Assembly: GCA_037783545.1 (NCBI GenBank) | Contig: JBBELK010000162.1 | Span: 744,001 to 808,000 of the forward strand | DNA: 64,000 nt | Reading direction: 5' to 3' | DNA from: Henricia sp. BOLD:AAB3569 | Taxonomy: Eukaryota > Echinodermata > Asteroidea > Spinulosida > Echinasteridae | Translations under genes and position numbers: made by a program | The notes under the pieces: generated by a model | Seen by the model: only the letters and a program-made list of their open reading frames with translations | What the model was told of the DNA's origin: nothing | Database searches by the model: none | Shown here: piece by piece, positions 1-10,514 of the stretch | How positions within the stretch are numbered: position 1 is the first letter of the stretch | Layout: every line of letters begins with the position of its first letter

Positions 1-147
1 GCTTTTCCGTGATGAGCTCATCGGCGATGGTCTTGAGGATCTTTTGGATGTCGTCGCTGATGTGAATGTCTTGGGCCACCTCCCATGTCCCTTGTTGGAG
101 CTTCACTGGTAAGGAGTAGACAATACCCTCGGGCAGGTCATACCAAC
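1..147 (-). CDS. MDH1B: MDH1B exon 4 (partial at left window edge)
   Basis: The acceptor is CCTTTCAG just upstream (148-155). The exon completes a split Gly codon and reads [18 protein letters not shown] onward, matching the MDH segment that follows LSEG. It runs off the window without a stop codon, so the true exon end is not visible. Confidence 0.88.
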
Positions 148-3100
148 CTGAAAGGACAAGATTACAGGACTTTGAAGCAGTGAAAATATGAGATTGTAAA
201 TGTTTTGACCTGTGGAAAGTACGTACAGAAAAAGCACAGAGTATCCGCGGAGCCCAATTCCAAAAGTGTCCGATAAGCTTAAAGATGACATGTATTGTCC
301 GTGCGTTTTGGGTGTGGCACCTAAACAATAATTTTGTTTTTCTTCAATTGATATTTTTCTAGAAACATAAAAGTTATTCACTTTCAAATGAGACATAAAC
401 GAAAAAAAATAAATCAACGTTTTGTTATTGAACAATTACTGTCAATAATTAAACTCACGGTAAGGCGTAGCCTTGCCCATGTCGATCCCGTGTTTGGTCC
501 GCAACGCGCTGCATGCCCTCCGGCCTGTCCAATCTCCTTTCTTCTGTTCCTTGTCTCAGAAAGTTATCCGAGACAGAAGAAAAGAGATTAGAAAGGCGGC
601 TAGTCCAGAGGGCGCGCTGTACACTGCGCATTACAGACCAAACATGGGAAGTCAGACTTAGGCAAGTCTAGGTAGGGCGCAATATGGGCATATAAAAACG
701 GATATGTCTAAAATACAAAGTATAATGTTTTTTCGTTAAAATAAAGTAAATGCTTTTGGTTATAGCACTCTCTGGACAAGGTTCTGATTAGTTCCGTCCC
801 TTGAATAGTGCTATAATGAGAGTTTACTATTCAGGCATTTTATTTGTACAAACACTGGGACAACCCCTTTTTCTTGCAATGAAATAAGGGATCCTATAAA
901 CAGATTAATACACAACACACTATTGCTTTACATCCCATCTGAAGGATGGAGCAAGTGTAGTTAAGTGTAATGTGGTTAAATATGCATGTACAATGACTGG
1001 GCTCAACCAAGCTAGAAGGCTGTGAATTCCATAATACACTGCGGTACCTGATCACAGTTAATGCATCCTCTTGCAACAGTGCCCCTTTAACGCACTCCCC
1101 AACTCCTGTGTACCGAGGCCCTGTTGAAACCGGCCCCATTTCGCTGGGGAACAAGCGACAGAGATCTTATCGCCTCTGCTGGACCAATCAGGACGCTTGG
1201 CAGTGCATTGCAGGCATTCAAATGTGACACGCGCAGATTGTATAAACACCGTGCATGCAAGTGAAACATGTACTTGGTAATGCTGGACGTTGTCTGCGTC
1301 GGCGATTGGCTGCTAGTTACAATGTAAAGCATACTGGGGAATCCGTTCCATTACATTCGTCAGCATGCATCTCTGTTATTAATTTGAAAAACTGCGGAGT
1401 AAATTAAGATCGTCGTTTGAAATTTTGGTAGGAATGGGACAGTCATGAGGAACAGAACCTAATACAATTTCTGGAAAGTATAGAAATCGTTTCTTTTCGG
1501 CATAACATGACTGAATTGATTAAATTACATCAAAATGACTCAGGCGTGTGTTGGCTCAACACAACAGCCGGTTACTTCACAGATTTGCGTGGATTTCCTC
1601 AGGGTATTGTATCGTCGCTTCGCAGAGTGGAAATTCCCCGAGATCTCAGGATGCAGTTGATGAAGCTAGGTGAGCATGCTATGGGTTCTAACCTTACCTT
1701 CAGACAGAACACCAAGAGAGTAAAGCTTATCTCCTTCTGACCCATTCCACCAGTCTGTGAGAAGACTAACGATTGAGTGAGCCACAGAGAAGGCTGCGTT
1801 GTGTTTAAGGGCACCCTCTAGAGTCTCTTGATAAGTCTTCAGCTCGTCCAGGTATTCCGTTTGCAACCATTTATCATCATGAACCATCTCTGCGATGGGA
1901 CGAGAGTAAGAAGGTGGTCCCCAAATAGCGCCCTCGCAGCCATGAACCTTGGCATGCTTCAGATCGGTGTAGGTCGTGCCGCCTACATTGCCCCAGATGA
2001 GCAGATTCACAATGCCGGCTGAATTGACCTTGATGCGCCGCGCCAGTACGGCTTTGGCACGATTCTCATCCAGTCGCGATAAGGCAACCACGTTCTGCCT
2101 TGAGACAACTGGGCTGAAATGCCCCAGGACAAAGGCGTTGAAGTTGACAGGGCCTGAGCCAGCTACGATGGCTTTCACATCTGACAGAGCGACCTCATTC
2201 ATCACCTTTGCATAAGCCTTGTAAAGGTCGGCATTCTTTTTCAACCACTCCATTTTCTCCAAACCATCAGGCCTCACAATCTCATCCAAGAAAATGATGA
2301 CACTGGCATCCTTGAATGAGTGTTTCGCATCGGTCGTCACTACAACATTTCGCAATAATGGGCAAGCCAGATCTTCCATTTCTAGCTTCAGACCTTCTAC
2401 TGATTCAATGCTATCAGAGTCTGTCAAAAGCTTTATTGAAATTTCCACACCTCTTCCCAAGACATCCCCTCGTGCTATCTCATGCACCATATGATACGCA
2501 ACAGGACTGGCCGCATTCGTGATGCATATATGCAGCGGTTTACTCAGACTCCTTTCATGTTCTTCCTCAGCAGAAGAGAGTTGCTTAGTCTCCATGTTCT
2601 CCTTGGATATCTTGTTCATATCACTGCTCATCTGCTTGGACGTGATGCCGTAGTAACCGCTGGCATATTCCTGAAACTCGTTTGAACCGCCGATGAGGAC
2701 GCCCTTTCCACCACGGTTGATGAGCTCGCGCCAGACAATGGGCGACTTCTTGTGAGCCCACCCATTCTTCTGACATAACTGTTGCAACCAAATCTGTCAG
2801 GAAGAAATCACACATACACTTAAAAAATATACTCACAATAAGTTCAGGATGATGGTGTGGTTCAATTTTGGATTTTTTTATTTTTATATTCAAATGACTG
2901 TTTTCACCTGCATGTATTCCTGTGACAAGGTGTCTGTGATGCAGATACAATTGTCCAATCGTATACAAAATCATTCAAGCGGAATCCATACTATATACCC
3001 TCAATAAAATATTTACCCCACAATATCCCTAACTTATGCACCTATCAATTCGTCGCAAAGCTGACATAGTGACGAATACGCAATGGCTTAACACTGCATA

Positions 3101-6100
3101 TTCGTCACTTTGTCAGCTTTACGACGAATTGTTTCCCCCACCCCTGCCAGGCACACAAAAATTGCTTAGCACATAATTTAGTTGCTTTATTTTGCAAAAA
3201 TTGGTTGCCAGCCAAAACCTGTAGGCCTATCTATTACTATCTGATACTGTTTCTAAGAACACAATTTGGCTTTTACAAAGCAAATAAAATTCGGTGTTAG
3301 ACAAATGTTTGTGCTCAGCAGCACCATGAAAGTGGCTCCAGGTCGTACATAAGACATGATAAAAAATACTCGTTTTAGAAAGGCCGATAACAAGGTAATT
3401 CAAAATGAGCAGATACTTACACCCCATTCCTCAGGATGTTTGACAATCTTGTGGACATGGAAATTTGGCAAATTTATTATCAACTCATCAGCTAGGAGCT
3501 CAGACCGAGCATAGTATGGACAATCAGCTTGACCTATGTATACAGGATACAGAAAGAAAGAAAAAACACAAAAGAAGGCATTCACAACTTTGGAATACGG
3601 TATATGGAATACCGGTAGGTGTAAAAGTGTACGAAATGCTGTCACAGACATTTCTGTGTGCAAACCCTCGTAAAAAAAAAAAAACTGTTTAGCGTTAGCA
3701 GGCGCGTCACTTTCAACGCTGCGCGTCAAATTTTTTTTTTGTAGTGTTTCGATTAAAAAGCCTGTTGGCTTCATGTCAACTTGACTAGTTATTGCTTGGA
3801 ATCCACTTACGAAAAAAAAAAGCCGTGTCACCGCGTCATTTTGGGAGACTTCAACTTACGCTAAATATAGTTTTTTTTTGGGAGCGGGGCCGGGGACCTT
3901 ATATGGACCCTTTTTTTTGTCTACAGTTCAATAAACCTGATCGACGTTCTCAAAGCATCATGGGATTGGATGATCAATTTTATTTTATTTATTTATTTTT
4001 ATTTTCTATTTTGTTTATAATGAGTTCACAAGGTATTTTCTCACATAACTTGAAATGAAATAAAATTAAACATTTATCAATTTTTATTTTTATTTTTTAA
4101 TTTGTTTGGATATTGAGTTGACAAGTGAATTTCGCACATAACTTATTAGGCCCTATTCAAATAAATATTCACAATGGAGTGATCAAATTTTTTACAAAGG
4201 CCTATACTATTTTTATTCTAACATGTCTAAGTACTGTCAGAAATTTAATAAAATTAAAAGATTCAATATTCGCACAGCAGTTAGACCTCTACAAAAGAGT
4301 GCATCTAATTCGACTCTAGCGTGGTATGCCAACCAATCGTAGCGCTTATACTTTCTAGTTTGATAAACTGCTGCTATTTAAAGAAATAAAGTTTTCTTAA
4401 TTTATTTCATTTATTTACGCTCAATTAAAATAAAAACAATATGATTTTGACACGGGCCACACGGCTCCGAACGGCAACGAACGAACACTCGTACCACCTT
4501 GATGTCACAAACAGACCACCTGAACTTGACTATCATTGTGAATACTGGTGTCAGCCCATAATTCAATGCGCCAGCCATACCGGCCATTTTAACATACTGC
4601 ACATGCACGACGAGGTGAGTTTGTCAATTTAAGAAAAACGAAGGTGTGTACGCAAGTTTTGAGAGTATTACGGCCAGGGCGGTATGTAGAATGTGCAGAT
4701 CGAGATTTTGATTTTACCCAAAAATTGCAATTTCCTGTAAAAAGACTTGGTTAATGATTCCGTTTTTGATAGAAAAAAACAAATGGTTCTATTGAAAGTA
4801 GGGCCTATAGGCTTTTTAATCAAAATCAGTAAAAAACAAGCCTATCAGGGGGACGCAACTTTACCGAAAGTTCCGGTTATGTGACCTCAAGCACGGTAAA
4901 AACAAACGCCCGCTCGCATGTTGCTCTATATGAACAGGTGCTTGTTTTAACCGAGCTCGGGGTCACAGAACCGGAACTTCCGGTAAAGTTGCATCCCCCT
5001 GCTATGCATAGCATAGGCCTATTAACCATCGACATATATACACTGGATGAAGCAACGACGTCTAAAATTTTAGCCACCGTCCGCCATTGTACCCCAACCA
5101 TGCCAACTAGCATTGCCTAGACTGGTCGTACTGTCTTCACTAGTTTACGTCATGGTCTACATGTGTAAAGTGGCATATGCAAGCGATTGCATGGACCGGG
5201 GAACAGTCTAGGTCAAGTATTGTTCGTGGGGTACAATGGCGGCCGGCGCGTAGCTTCAATTCTCGTATAGCCAACTGCTATTGCATACTTCATCCAGTGT
5301 ATATACTGATGGGCCTAACCAATAACGGCCCTGTTAGACTGGTTCCCATCCACATATTCCACATAGGAGAATATAAGGACAGGTACAAAGGGCGCTTTAT
5401 CTTGATCTGTGATTGGTCGTATTTGCGCGTGTGCATTGTGTTTTATATTTAAAAATTGGCGGAGCCCTTTGCTTTAGTTTAGGCAATGTGGGCCCTACTT
5501 GATTTACATAAATTTGTATATATGTTCAACACGCATGGCCGTGTTACAAATGTCAATGCAAAATATACGCACTTACTAAACAAAATAATAATGATGACCA
5601 CGTGACCACGGGCAGATTTCTGCCCGTCATGGCCGCCCTTTACCGAGGACGTTGGTAAAACGCGGAACGGTGGAACGGAACGGTGGAAGGGAGGGGTGGA
5701 ACAGAGGGGTGTCTACAGAAGGGTGGAATGGTGGAACAGAATGCGGAACATGGTATAGTGGTAGACCCAGTAACTGAGTCGTTGGCCCTTTTTTTACGAT
5801 TTTTTTTTTTTTTTGGGCTAACGACTTAGGCAATACATATATGCGTATGCAGAACTTTAACATTTTTAAATTTACCGCGCCTTTTGCCGAACGATGCGTT
5901 CCAGAAACTGCCCCAAAAAACAACCAAACAGACTTCCAACCTGGCCGAAAATGCACTTCCTGCATTCTAGACTTCCCAGAGATCATTGTAGTGCCTTCTT
6001 TTGGTACTTACGATCACTGCTTGAGACGGTGTGAATTTTAACAGTTGGAGAAAACAACTCTCACAACTCACGTTGTCATGGTCGAGACGCCATTTTCTGT

Positions 6101-6752
6101 GGAAAGTGTTGGCGATTTGCATAAATGTCACATGTCGTATGACGCCCAATACAAACCGCACGAGCCGTGTCACAGAAACATCGACGACTGTTCTCTGTCA
6201 CAAAATAAACAGTTTTTGGTGTTCTGGTTGTCGCTACATTATTGGCCTAAATATGCTGTTTAGTTACTGGGTCTAGTATAGTGGAATGGAACGGTTCCGC
6301 GTTCCGTTTCACCGTTCCGCGTTTTACCGACATCCCTTTTACCGATCCTTATATTTTCGCAATAAGCGATAGGATCAGGACCCGGGAACCAATCTACCTC
6401 TCTGTCTGTCCTAGCCTCGGGAGCAGTGCACCTATTGAGAAAATATCAGAGCCATGGGACAAATTTCATTTGCGTGAGTTTGCCACATATTTGGGGTAGA
6501 TTAGTCAACAGGGCTGAGGGGTTTTCCCGAAGCACTGGCACTGCTCGCGGGGCTATGTCTGTCCGAAAATTTGACAAGTTGGACACAAACAAACTTTTAA
6601 AAAAAATCCAGTTCTGCCCCTTGATTTAAATTTTTTTTAATGTCATCCTTTTAGCACGACATAATTACATCTAATTCACATAAGATCAATTGAAAATTCA
6701 CGAAACTATTATTTTGTTTAATGATTTTACCTGCGATAACTAGCTTCGTCAT
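1..6752 (-). CDS. MDH1B: MDH1B, malate-dehydrogenase-like protein 1B (4 exons seen, 3' end outside window)
   Basis: Spliced coding exons on the minus strand are 6731-6752, 3421-3533, 1698-2793 and 1-147. All junctions have GT/AG ends and agree in phase, giving about 459 residues; human MDH1B has about 518. Residues 1-90 look like a glutaredoxin fold: CPYY at 12-15, a SPIVW strand at 62-66 (cis-Pro position) and GGSNEF at 80-85. Residues about 130-459 are the NAD/malate-dehydrogenase fold. The Asp and Arg of the RLDENRAK segment (about 286-293) are kept. The catalytic His is replaced (WGNVGGTTY, about 312-320, where MDH1 has WGNHSSTQY), and the glycine-rich NAD loop reads NAASPVAY. I recall human MDH1B has the same losses, so it is probably not a classical dehydrogenase. 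The family is cytosolic and enriched in ciliated and sperm cells (recalled). Identification is strong by residue-level similarity. Confidence 0.9.
298..673. repeat. Foldback interspersed repeat, copy A (MDH1B intron 3)
   Basis: It begins with GTGCGTTTTGGGTGTGGCAC and folds back on itself around 545-590. An inverted relative lies at 61376-61662, and a partial copy of the left arm lies at about 38385-38480. The family is unidentified. Confidence 0.6.
910..985 (-). repeat. SINE fragment
   Basis: The stretch GCTTTACATCCCATCTGAAG followed by GATGGAGCAAGTGTAGTT matches the central part of the SINE seen whole at 50571-50941. It is truncated at both ends. Confidence 0.5.
1064..1654 (+). mobile_element. 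hAT-like MITE, family 1, copy 1
   Basis: The ends are CATCCTCTTGCAAC and GATCTCAGGATGC, and the 8-bp flanks AGTTAATG/AGTTGATG match at 7 of 8. There is no coding sequence. Two more copies lie at 44436-44534 (internally deleted) and 46734-47493 (inverted), each with similar 8-bp flanks. Eight-bp duplications point to the hAT superfamily, although the CATCC terminus is not the commonest hAT end. Confidence 0.75.
1698..2793 (-). CDS. MDH1B: MDH1B exon 3 (main MDH fold)
   Basis: This is a 1096-nt exon coding for residues 46-410. It starts after CTGACAG (2794-2800) in phase 0 with [12 protein letters not shown] and ends at GAAG followed by GTAAGG (1692-1697), leaving one base of a split Gly codon. 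It holds the second half of the glutaredoxin-like domain and nearly the whole MDH core. It is unusually long for this window and has no internal intron. Confidence 0.92.
3036..3133. repeat. Short palindromic hairpin repeat (MDH1B intron 2)
   Basis: CAATTCGTCGCAAAGCTGAC (3046-3065) is matched by its near-complement at about 3113-3133, with a short loop. It starts with TGCACCTATCAATT, the same terminus as the MITE at 38818-39160, so it may be a shrunken relative. The rest of the intron (2800-3420) shows nothing else. Confidence 0.6.
3421..3533 (-). CDS. MDH1B: MDH1B exon 2 (glutaredoxin-like segment with CPYY)
   Basis: The 113-nt exon reads [17 protein letters not shown] then [17 protein letters not shown]. 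The acceptor is TATACATAG and the donor is GTAAGT (3415-3420). Two leading bases complete the Gly codon opened by exon 1, and the 3' junction is phase 0. It aligns closely with human GRADCPYYAKTELVADYL. Confidence 0.9.
4846..4999. repeat. Hairpin MITE with about 45-bp arms
   Basis: GGGGGACGCAACTTTACCG at the left is matched by CGGTAAAGTTGCATCCCCC at the right. Inside both arms lie CGGTTATGTGACC and GGGTCACAGAACCG. There is no open frame of interest. Confidence 0.7.
5030..5320. repeat. Hairpin repeat with TATATACACTGGATGAAG ends
   Basis: TATATACACTGGATGAAGCA (about 5036) faces CTTCATCCAGTGTATATAC (about 5291-5309). CCGCCATTGTACCCC faces GGGGTACAATGGCGG further in. A fragment of the same family recurs at about 37075-37155. 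Confidence 0.65.
5639..6344. mobile_element. Terminal-inverted-repeat element holding an interspersed repeat
   Basis: The left end reads GGTAAAACGCGGAACGGTGG (about 5653) and the right end its complement, CCGTTCCGCGTTTTACC (about 6310). The interior (5757-6056) is a copy of the repeat also at 12314-12796. That copy is the empty-site version for the hAT MITE at 12458-12644. Confidence 0.6.
6731..6752 (-). CDS. MDH1B: MDH1B exon 1 (22-nt first coding exon)
   Basis: The exon codes for MTKLVIA plus the first base of Gly8 and is followed by donor GTAAAA (6725-6730). Human MDH1B begins MAKFVIAG, the same length and the same split position. The phase joins exactly to exon 2 across a 3.2 kb intron. 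The sequence is too short for ORF scanning; it was found by searching for the expected N-terminus. Confidence 0.82.
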
Positions 6753-6775
6753 GTTCAATGTTGTTGTTGTTGTGT

Positions 6776-6789
6776 GTTGCCAAGGCGCG
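6776..6789. promoter_or_regulatory. RFX X-box-like site upstream of MDH1B
   Basis: GTTGCC, a 2-nt spacer, then GGCGCG. The first half is a perfect X-box half-site and the second keeps only GGC. It lies 24-37 nt upstream of the MDH1B start codon. RFX factors drive many ciliary genes through X-boxes, which suits the known tissue bias of MDH1B. One half is degenerate, so this is a suggestion only. Confidence 0.35.
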
Positions 6790-7164
6790 CCCACTGGAGT
6801 TGTGAAGTTTCAAACAATCACATTGTACGAAAGATTATGTCTACGTGTAGTTCATGTCAAAAGCACGTTTTCGCTCATTAGACTGGTTCCCGTTACACAA
6901 CGACTGAATATGAGGACCGGCTACCGTGGTGTTTAAAATAGCACTAAGCATTACGTCATGCATTTTTTTAAAGGAGCGCAATACTATACCGTTAATTTTC
7001 TATGGAGCTCACTGGGTGATGCAGACGGGTGATACTATATACCGGAAATTCGGTCTTGGGACAAGACTAACAAGACACTGGAAAACACCGTTTGACCATG
7101 GAGCTATAAAACCAAAATTGTTGGTTACCTGATCAGTCCTCAAAATGTTTGTGCACAGAGCTAC

Positions 7165-7530
7165 GGCAAATTATTGTTATTATTATTTCTTTCTGGTATT
7201 CATACCAAGGATTCCTCAATAGTGCTCATTGCACTGTCACTCGCAAGCGTGAGGAAACCCATGAAGAATTAGAATTAGAAATGGCCAGAAACACCGGGGA
7301 TGATCCCCCTTGCTCTTCACGAAAGAATGCTCTGGGATCTTTAGAGTGCGTTCCAAATTACCTAACACACTGGACCAACGGCTTTACATCCCTTCCGAAG
7401 GATGGAGCAAGTGTGGTTGAGTGCCTTGCCCAAGGGCACAGGTACCGTAGCCGTGGGAAGGTTCGAACCTGCAACCCCAAGTTTTCACCTATGATTGCGA
7501 GTCAATGCAGCACGAGTGACGCAATAACAC
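7165..7530 (-). repeat. tRNA-derived SINE, copy 1
   Basis: It is oriented minus: a TTATTATTATT tail at the left, then the central body, then the B-box GGTTCGAACC and the decayed tRNA-like head at the right. It is the same family as 46236-46575 and 50571-50941. The motif GCCCAAGGGCAC in the middle belongs to the central domain. The head is truncated. Confidence 0.8.
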
Positions 7531-7619
7531 CATTAACATCATTTTTTTCAGCGCAGAGGACCGGACCCTAGCCGGTTTAAAACGGATTGTATAAGACTAT
7601 CCAAACCTACTTTTAATCC

Positions 7620-8420
7620 CTTCATAAATGTGTTTTTGTGTAAACGGGAAAAACTCACAAAAATTAGCTTGTCGTTTTGCTATGTTGTGCATTCACTGCG
7701 TTCTAGATGTGTGCCGAGATGTTTTTGTTCGATCGCGCGCGTTACGCGTATTGGAGGCGTGTTGTACGTGCACGCACACGACCGGATACTTAAGTGCGCA
7801 TTTGCTTTCGAGCGTGTAGTTTCTGTGTGCGTGTGCGTATTTCAATACGCGCTGACCAGGGCGCGGACGCTGACGCACGGCGCGGCCACGCGACTCTACT
7901 GCACATGTGCATTACATGTGCGGCATGTTGCTAGGCAATTTCTAAATAGGCGGGGCCTACTGGATCGGTCTATTAATGGGGAAGTTCCCCAAACCATGCA
8001 GATGAGGTGTCCAAAATTATGCAAATGGTGCCCAAAACTATACAAATGAAGGTGCCCAAAACTATGGTAATGAGATGGCGCGTACGTCCTCCGTTTCTTA
8101 TCTATCTTTTAATGGATATCTGTGGTGTTCGAACATAACGCACCATGAGCGCGGATCACTTGATTAGCGCCCTCACGCGTTCATCAGGAATACGGCCTAT
8201 AGAAAGAGCACTTGTCACCAGTTCTGCAAATACGAGCATGAGCGGAAATTTTCCAGACGAAATTAAAGTTATACGGTTAATAATTTAAATAAAAACTTTG
8301 AAAGTGTGCGGAAAATCACAATACACAAGTGCGTTTTCAGGTGTTTTCCGGTATTTAGTATGTTTTTCGGTGTTTTCCGGTGTTTTTCTGTGTTTTTCCG
8401 TGTTTTCCGGTATATAGTAC
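7620..8420. other. CpG-rich spacer and CCGGTGTTTT minisatellite
   Basis: 7710-7930 is rich in CG dinucleotides (GCGCGC, ACGCG runs) without a convincing exon. 8334-8412 is a degenerate tandem repeat of about 10-14 bp built on TTTTCCGGTGTTTT. The rest shows nothing recognisable. Confidence 0.5.
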
Positions 8421-8637
8421 TACCGGATGCGGGTAAGGTTTGAATTTTCTTGTTGATGCTAGCCTAGTACATGTATATTAAAATGGGCATGTGTAATATT
8501 TTAAGGTTAATATATTAAATTTGTATTGGTCAAATATGGAATAACCCCTTTCAAATTGTTGTACACTAATGAGCGCTTTGAAAATGAACGTTTTTGCGCT
8601 CCTAAAAATAAATGCATGACGTAATGCTTAGTTCTAT

Positions 8638-8698
8638 TAGCTGGATCCTCATATTCAGTCGTTGTATGTGGAATATGTGGAGCGGAAACCAGTCTATC
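8638..8698 (+). repeat. Short (about 60 bp) dispersed repeat, best copy
   Basis: It has the core CTCATATTCAGTCGTTGTAT and ends in ACCAGTCTA, with an internal CATATTC...GAATATG hairpin. Other whole or partial copies lie at about 5335-5372 (-), 6880-6925 (-), 11268-11300 (-), 11778-11802 (-), 11905-11968 (+) and 12812-12868 (+). Most are clustered between MDH1B and NIFK. The family is unknown. Confidence 0.6.
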
Positions 8699-9117
8699 CA
8701 TACGATCGACCTCGTCCCTATGAGATGCACCCTGGGAACGAGGTTGTGATACGATATACACGTTATAATTTTGGATGATAGTCAGGTTCTAATTCGTAAA
8801 ATGCACCGTGCATGAAAAGCCTCAAATGACCCGGTGAACCAGACTTACTGCAACACGTGTAAAATGAACGTCCATTTTGTCGTCATGTCTCTGATTTTCT
8901 CCCAGCAAACAACGGTTTAATTATTCATTGATTGTCGGGTCCTGGATCTCCTGACACATACAACACAACCGAGGCCAAACGTATTGAGAAAAAAAAATGG
9001 CAAGTAGGCCTACTAGGGAGAAATATGGGTATCTTTCGTTCAGATCATGGACATGATGGAGGAAGAAACAAAGATTTTCACATGTTTAAAACAAATAAAC
9101 GGCAGTCTGTGAAAGTC

Positions 9118-9490
9118 GGACCCTCCGGATCTTCCGGATCTTTGTTAAAAATTGATATTTAACGAACAGAAAGTACCTAGTTTGACTTCTAAATACGCTT
9201 ACATACCCTTTACCACCATGTATTGCACCAATTTGTAATCATACACCACATCGACTATCCACAAAGTGAAATTTTCGAAGAAATAGGCGTAGGAAGTGCA
9301 GGACACCATGGAGGAAAAAAAGAAATTGTTTTTTTTCCCACGCCGGATCTTTAAAAATAAGGCCTGTACATGGCGGTAAAAGGTATGGAAGCGTATTAAG
9401 AAGTCAAACTAGGCACTTTCTGTTCATTAAATAGCCATTTTTGAAAAAGATCCGGAAGATCCGGAAGATCTGGAAGGATCCGGAGGGTCC
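9118..9490. repeat. Hairpin repeat with GGACCCTCCGGATC ends
   Basis: The left arm (9118-9230) carries CTCCGGATCTTCCGGATC and CCTAGTTTGACTTCTAAATA. The right arm (9365-9490) carries their complements. A half-copy lies at 11396-11575. Confidence 0.7.
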
Positions 9491-9684
9491 GGTTTTCACC
9501 CACACCCCAAATAAACCATGTAAACGTTTATATCGACGTTCTCAATGCATTATGGGATTGGATGACAAAATTGCCCGGCCAAATGTGCATGTTGGGCGCT
9601 ACTTTTAGAAGGCTAAAAGTGATTTTCTGATGTTTACATTGGGTCGTGATGAATCACTTTTAGCCCCTTACCAATTACTGATTA

Positions 9685-10496
9685 GACCCGTGAACGTGGC
9701 GTTGTATACAACGCCACGTTCTTGTGTCATTTTGAACCTAGCGAAAATCGATCCGCCATCCATAATTCCGTATGGGTGTTGAGTACTCCCCTAGAAATCT
9801 AAATTTTCCCGTCCGATTGTTCAGGCTGTGTAATTTCGACGAAATTTGCCCATCGGTAAAGACCCATACGAACGTGTAGAATTAGATTTTAACCTGACAA
9901 GGGAGCCTGACATCTGACCCCGGACGAGTAACCGGGTCATTTGCGTGCAACAGATCGACGGCTGTTTCATGTGGCAACCCCGAAAAAAAACCCCGCAGAC
10001 GATTGGCTGCTCGGGTCACGTGTGCGCGTGCACTATATATAGCGCATGCTTAACAATAAGATTTTCTCTCAATTTCAGTCTCGCCAAATAATTTTCGCGT
10101 CGCGGCGAGTAGTGCGCCCGTGCGCGGTGCGGTGAGAGAAGAAAGGACTTGAAACTTGTCTAAAACGATGTCTCTTTTAGCTGCGACAGTAAACAGCCGT
10201 CGGATCATACGAAACGGGCAGCACAATATAACGCAATGCGCATGCGTCAGTTTGGAGAAAATGGCAGCTCGCAGTAGCAACAGGACTTCATGAACTGGGG
10301 CCAGAATTTTCCTCAAATTTCGTCAAATGCAAGTTTTGACGTACAAACAGATTTCAAGACAGCTTCATATGTGAGTACTTATTACATGGGCAAAATAACA
10401 TCCAGTGTGTGTAACGGAGGGAGTCGGAGGGACAACTTCGCCAGGTTCAAAATGACACAAGAACGTGGCGTAGTTTACAAGCCACGTTCACGGGTC
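9685..10496. mobile_element. TA-flanked MITE (Tc1/mariner type) with about 60-bp terminal inverted repeats
   Basis: The element is bounded by TA on both sides. The ends GACCCGTGAACGTGGC and GCCACGTTCACGGGTC extend into about 60 bp of inverted repeat. Each end also carries its own small palindrome around GAACGTGGCG. No transposase is present. The interior carries promoter-like sequence (see 10002-10041) and an ATG-to-donor segment at 10290-10370. Confidence 0.75.
10002..10041 (+). promoter_or_regulatory. Promoter-like cluster inside the MITE: inverted CCAAT, E-box, TATA
   Basis: ATTGG at 10002-10006, CACGTG at 10017-10022 and TATATATA at 10034-10041 lie in the order and spacing of a compact polymerase II promoter. 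GCGCATGCG, an NRF1-like site, follows at about 10238. Downstream, ATG at 10290 opens 27 codons ending at GTGAGT (10371). Whether it is active, or is the NIFK promoter, cannot be told from sequence. Confidence 0.35.
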
Positions 10497-10514
10497 TACT
10501 TACCAATAAACCTT

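Larger units (their letters stand above)
3534..6730. other. MDH1B intron 1: AT-rich spacer with several hairpin elements
   Basis: 3790-4440 is A/T-rich low-complexity sequence without coding signal. 4846-4999 and 5030-5320 are hairpins and 5639-6344 is a terminal-inverted-repeat element, listed separately. No further exon was recognised here. Confidence 0.6.

Noticed and set aside
10287-10316. ATGGCAGCTCGC (10261) as a start codon
   Set aside because: The frame stops after ten codons and has no good donor before the stop; the next ATG (10290) is the only one with a consistent donor.
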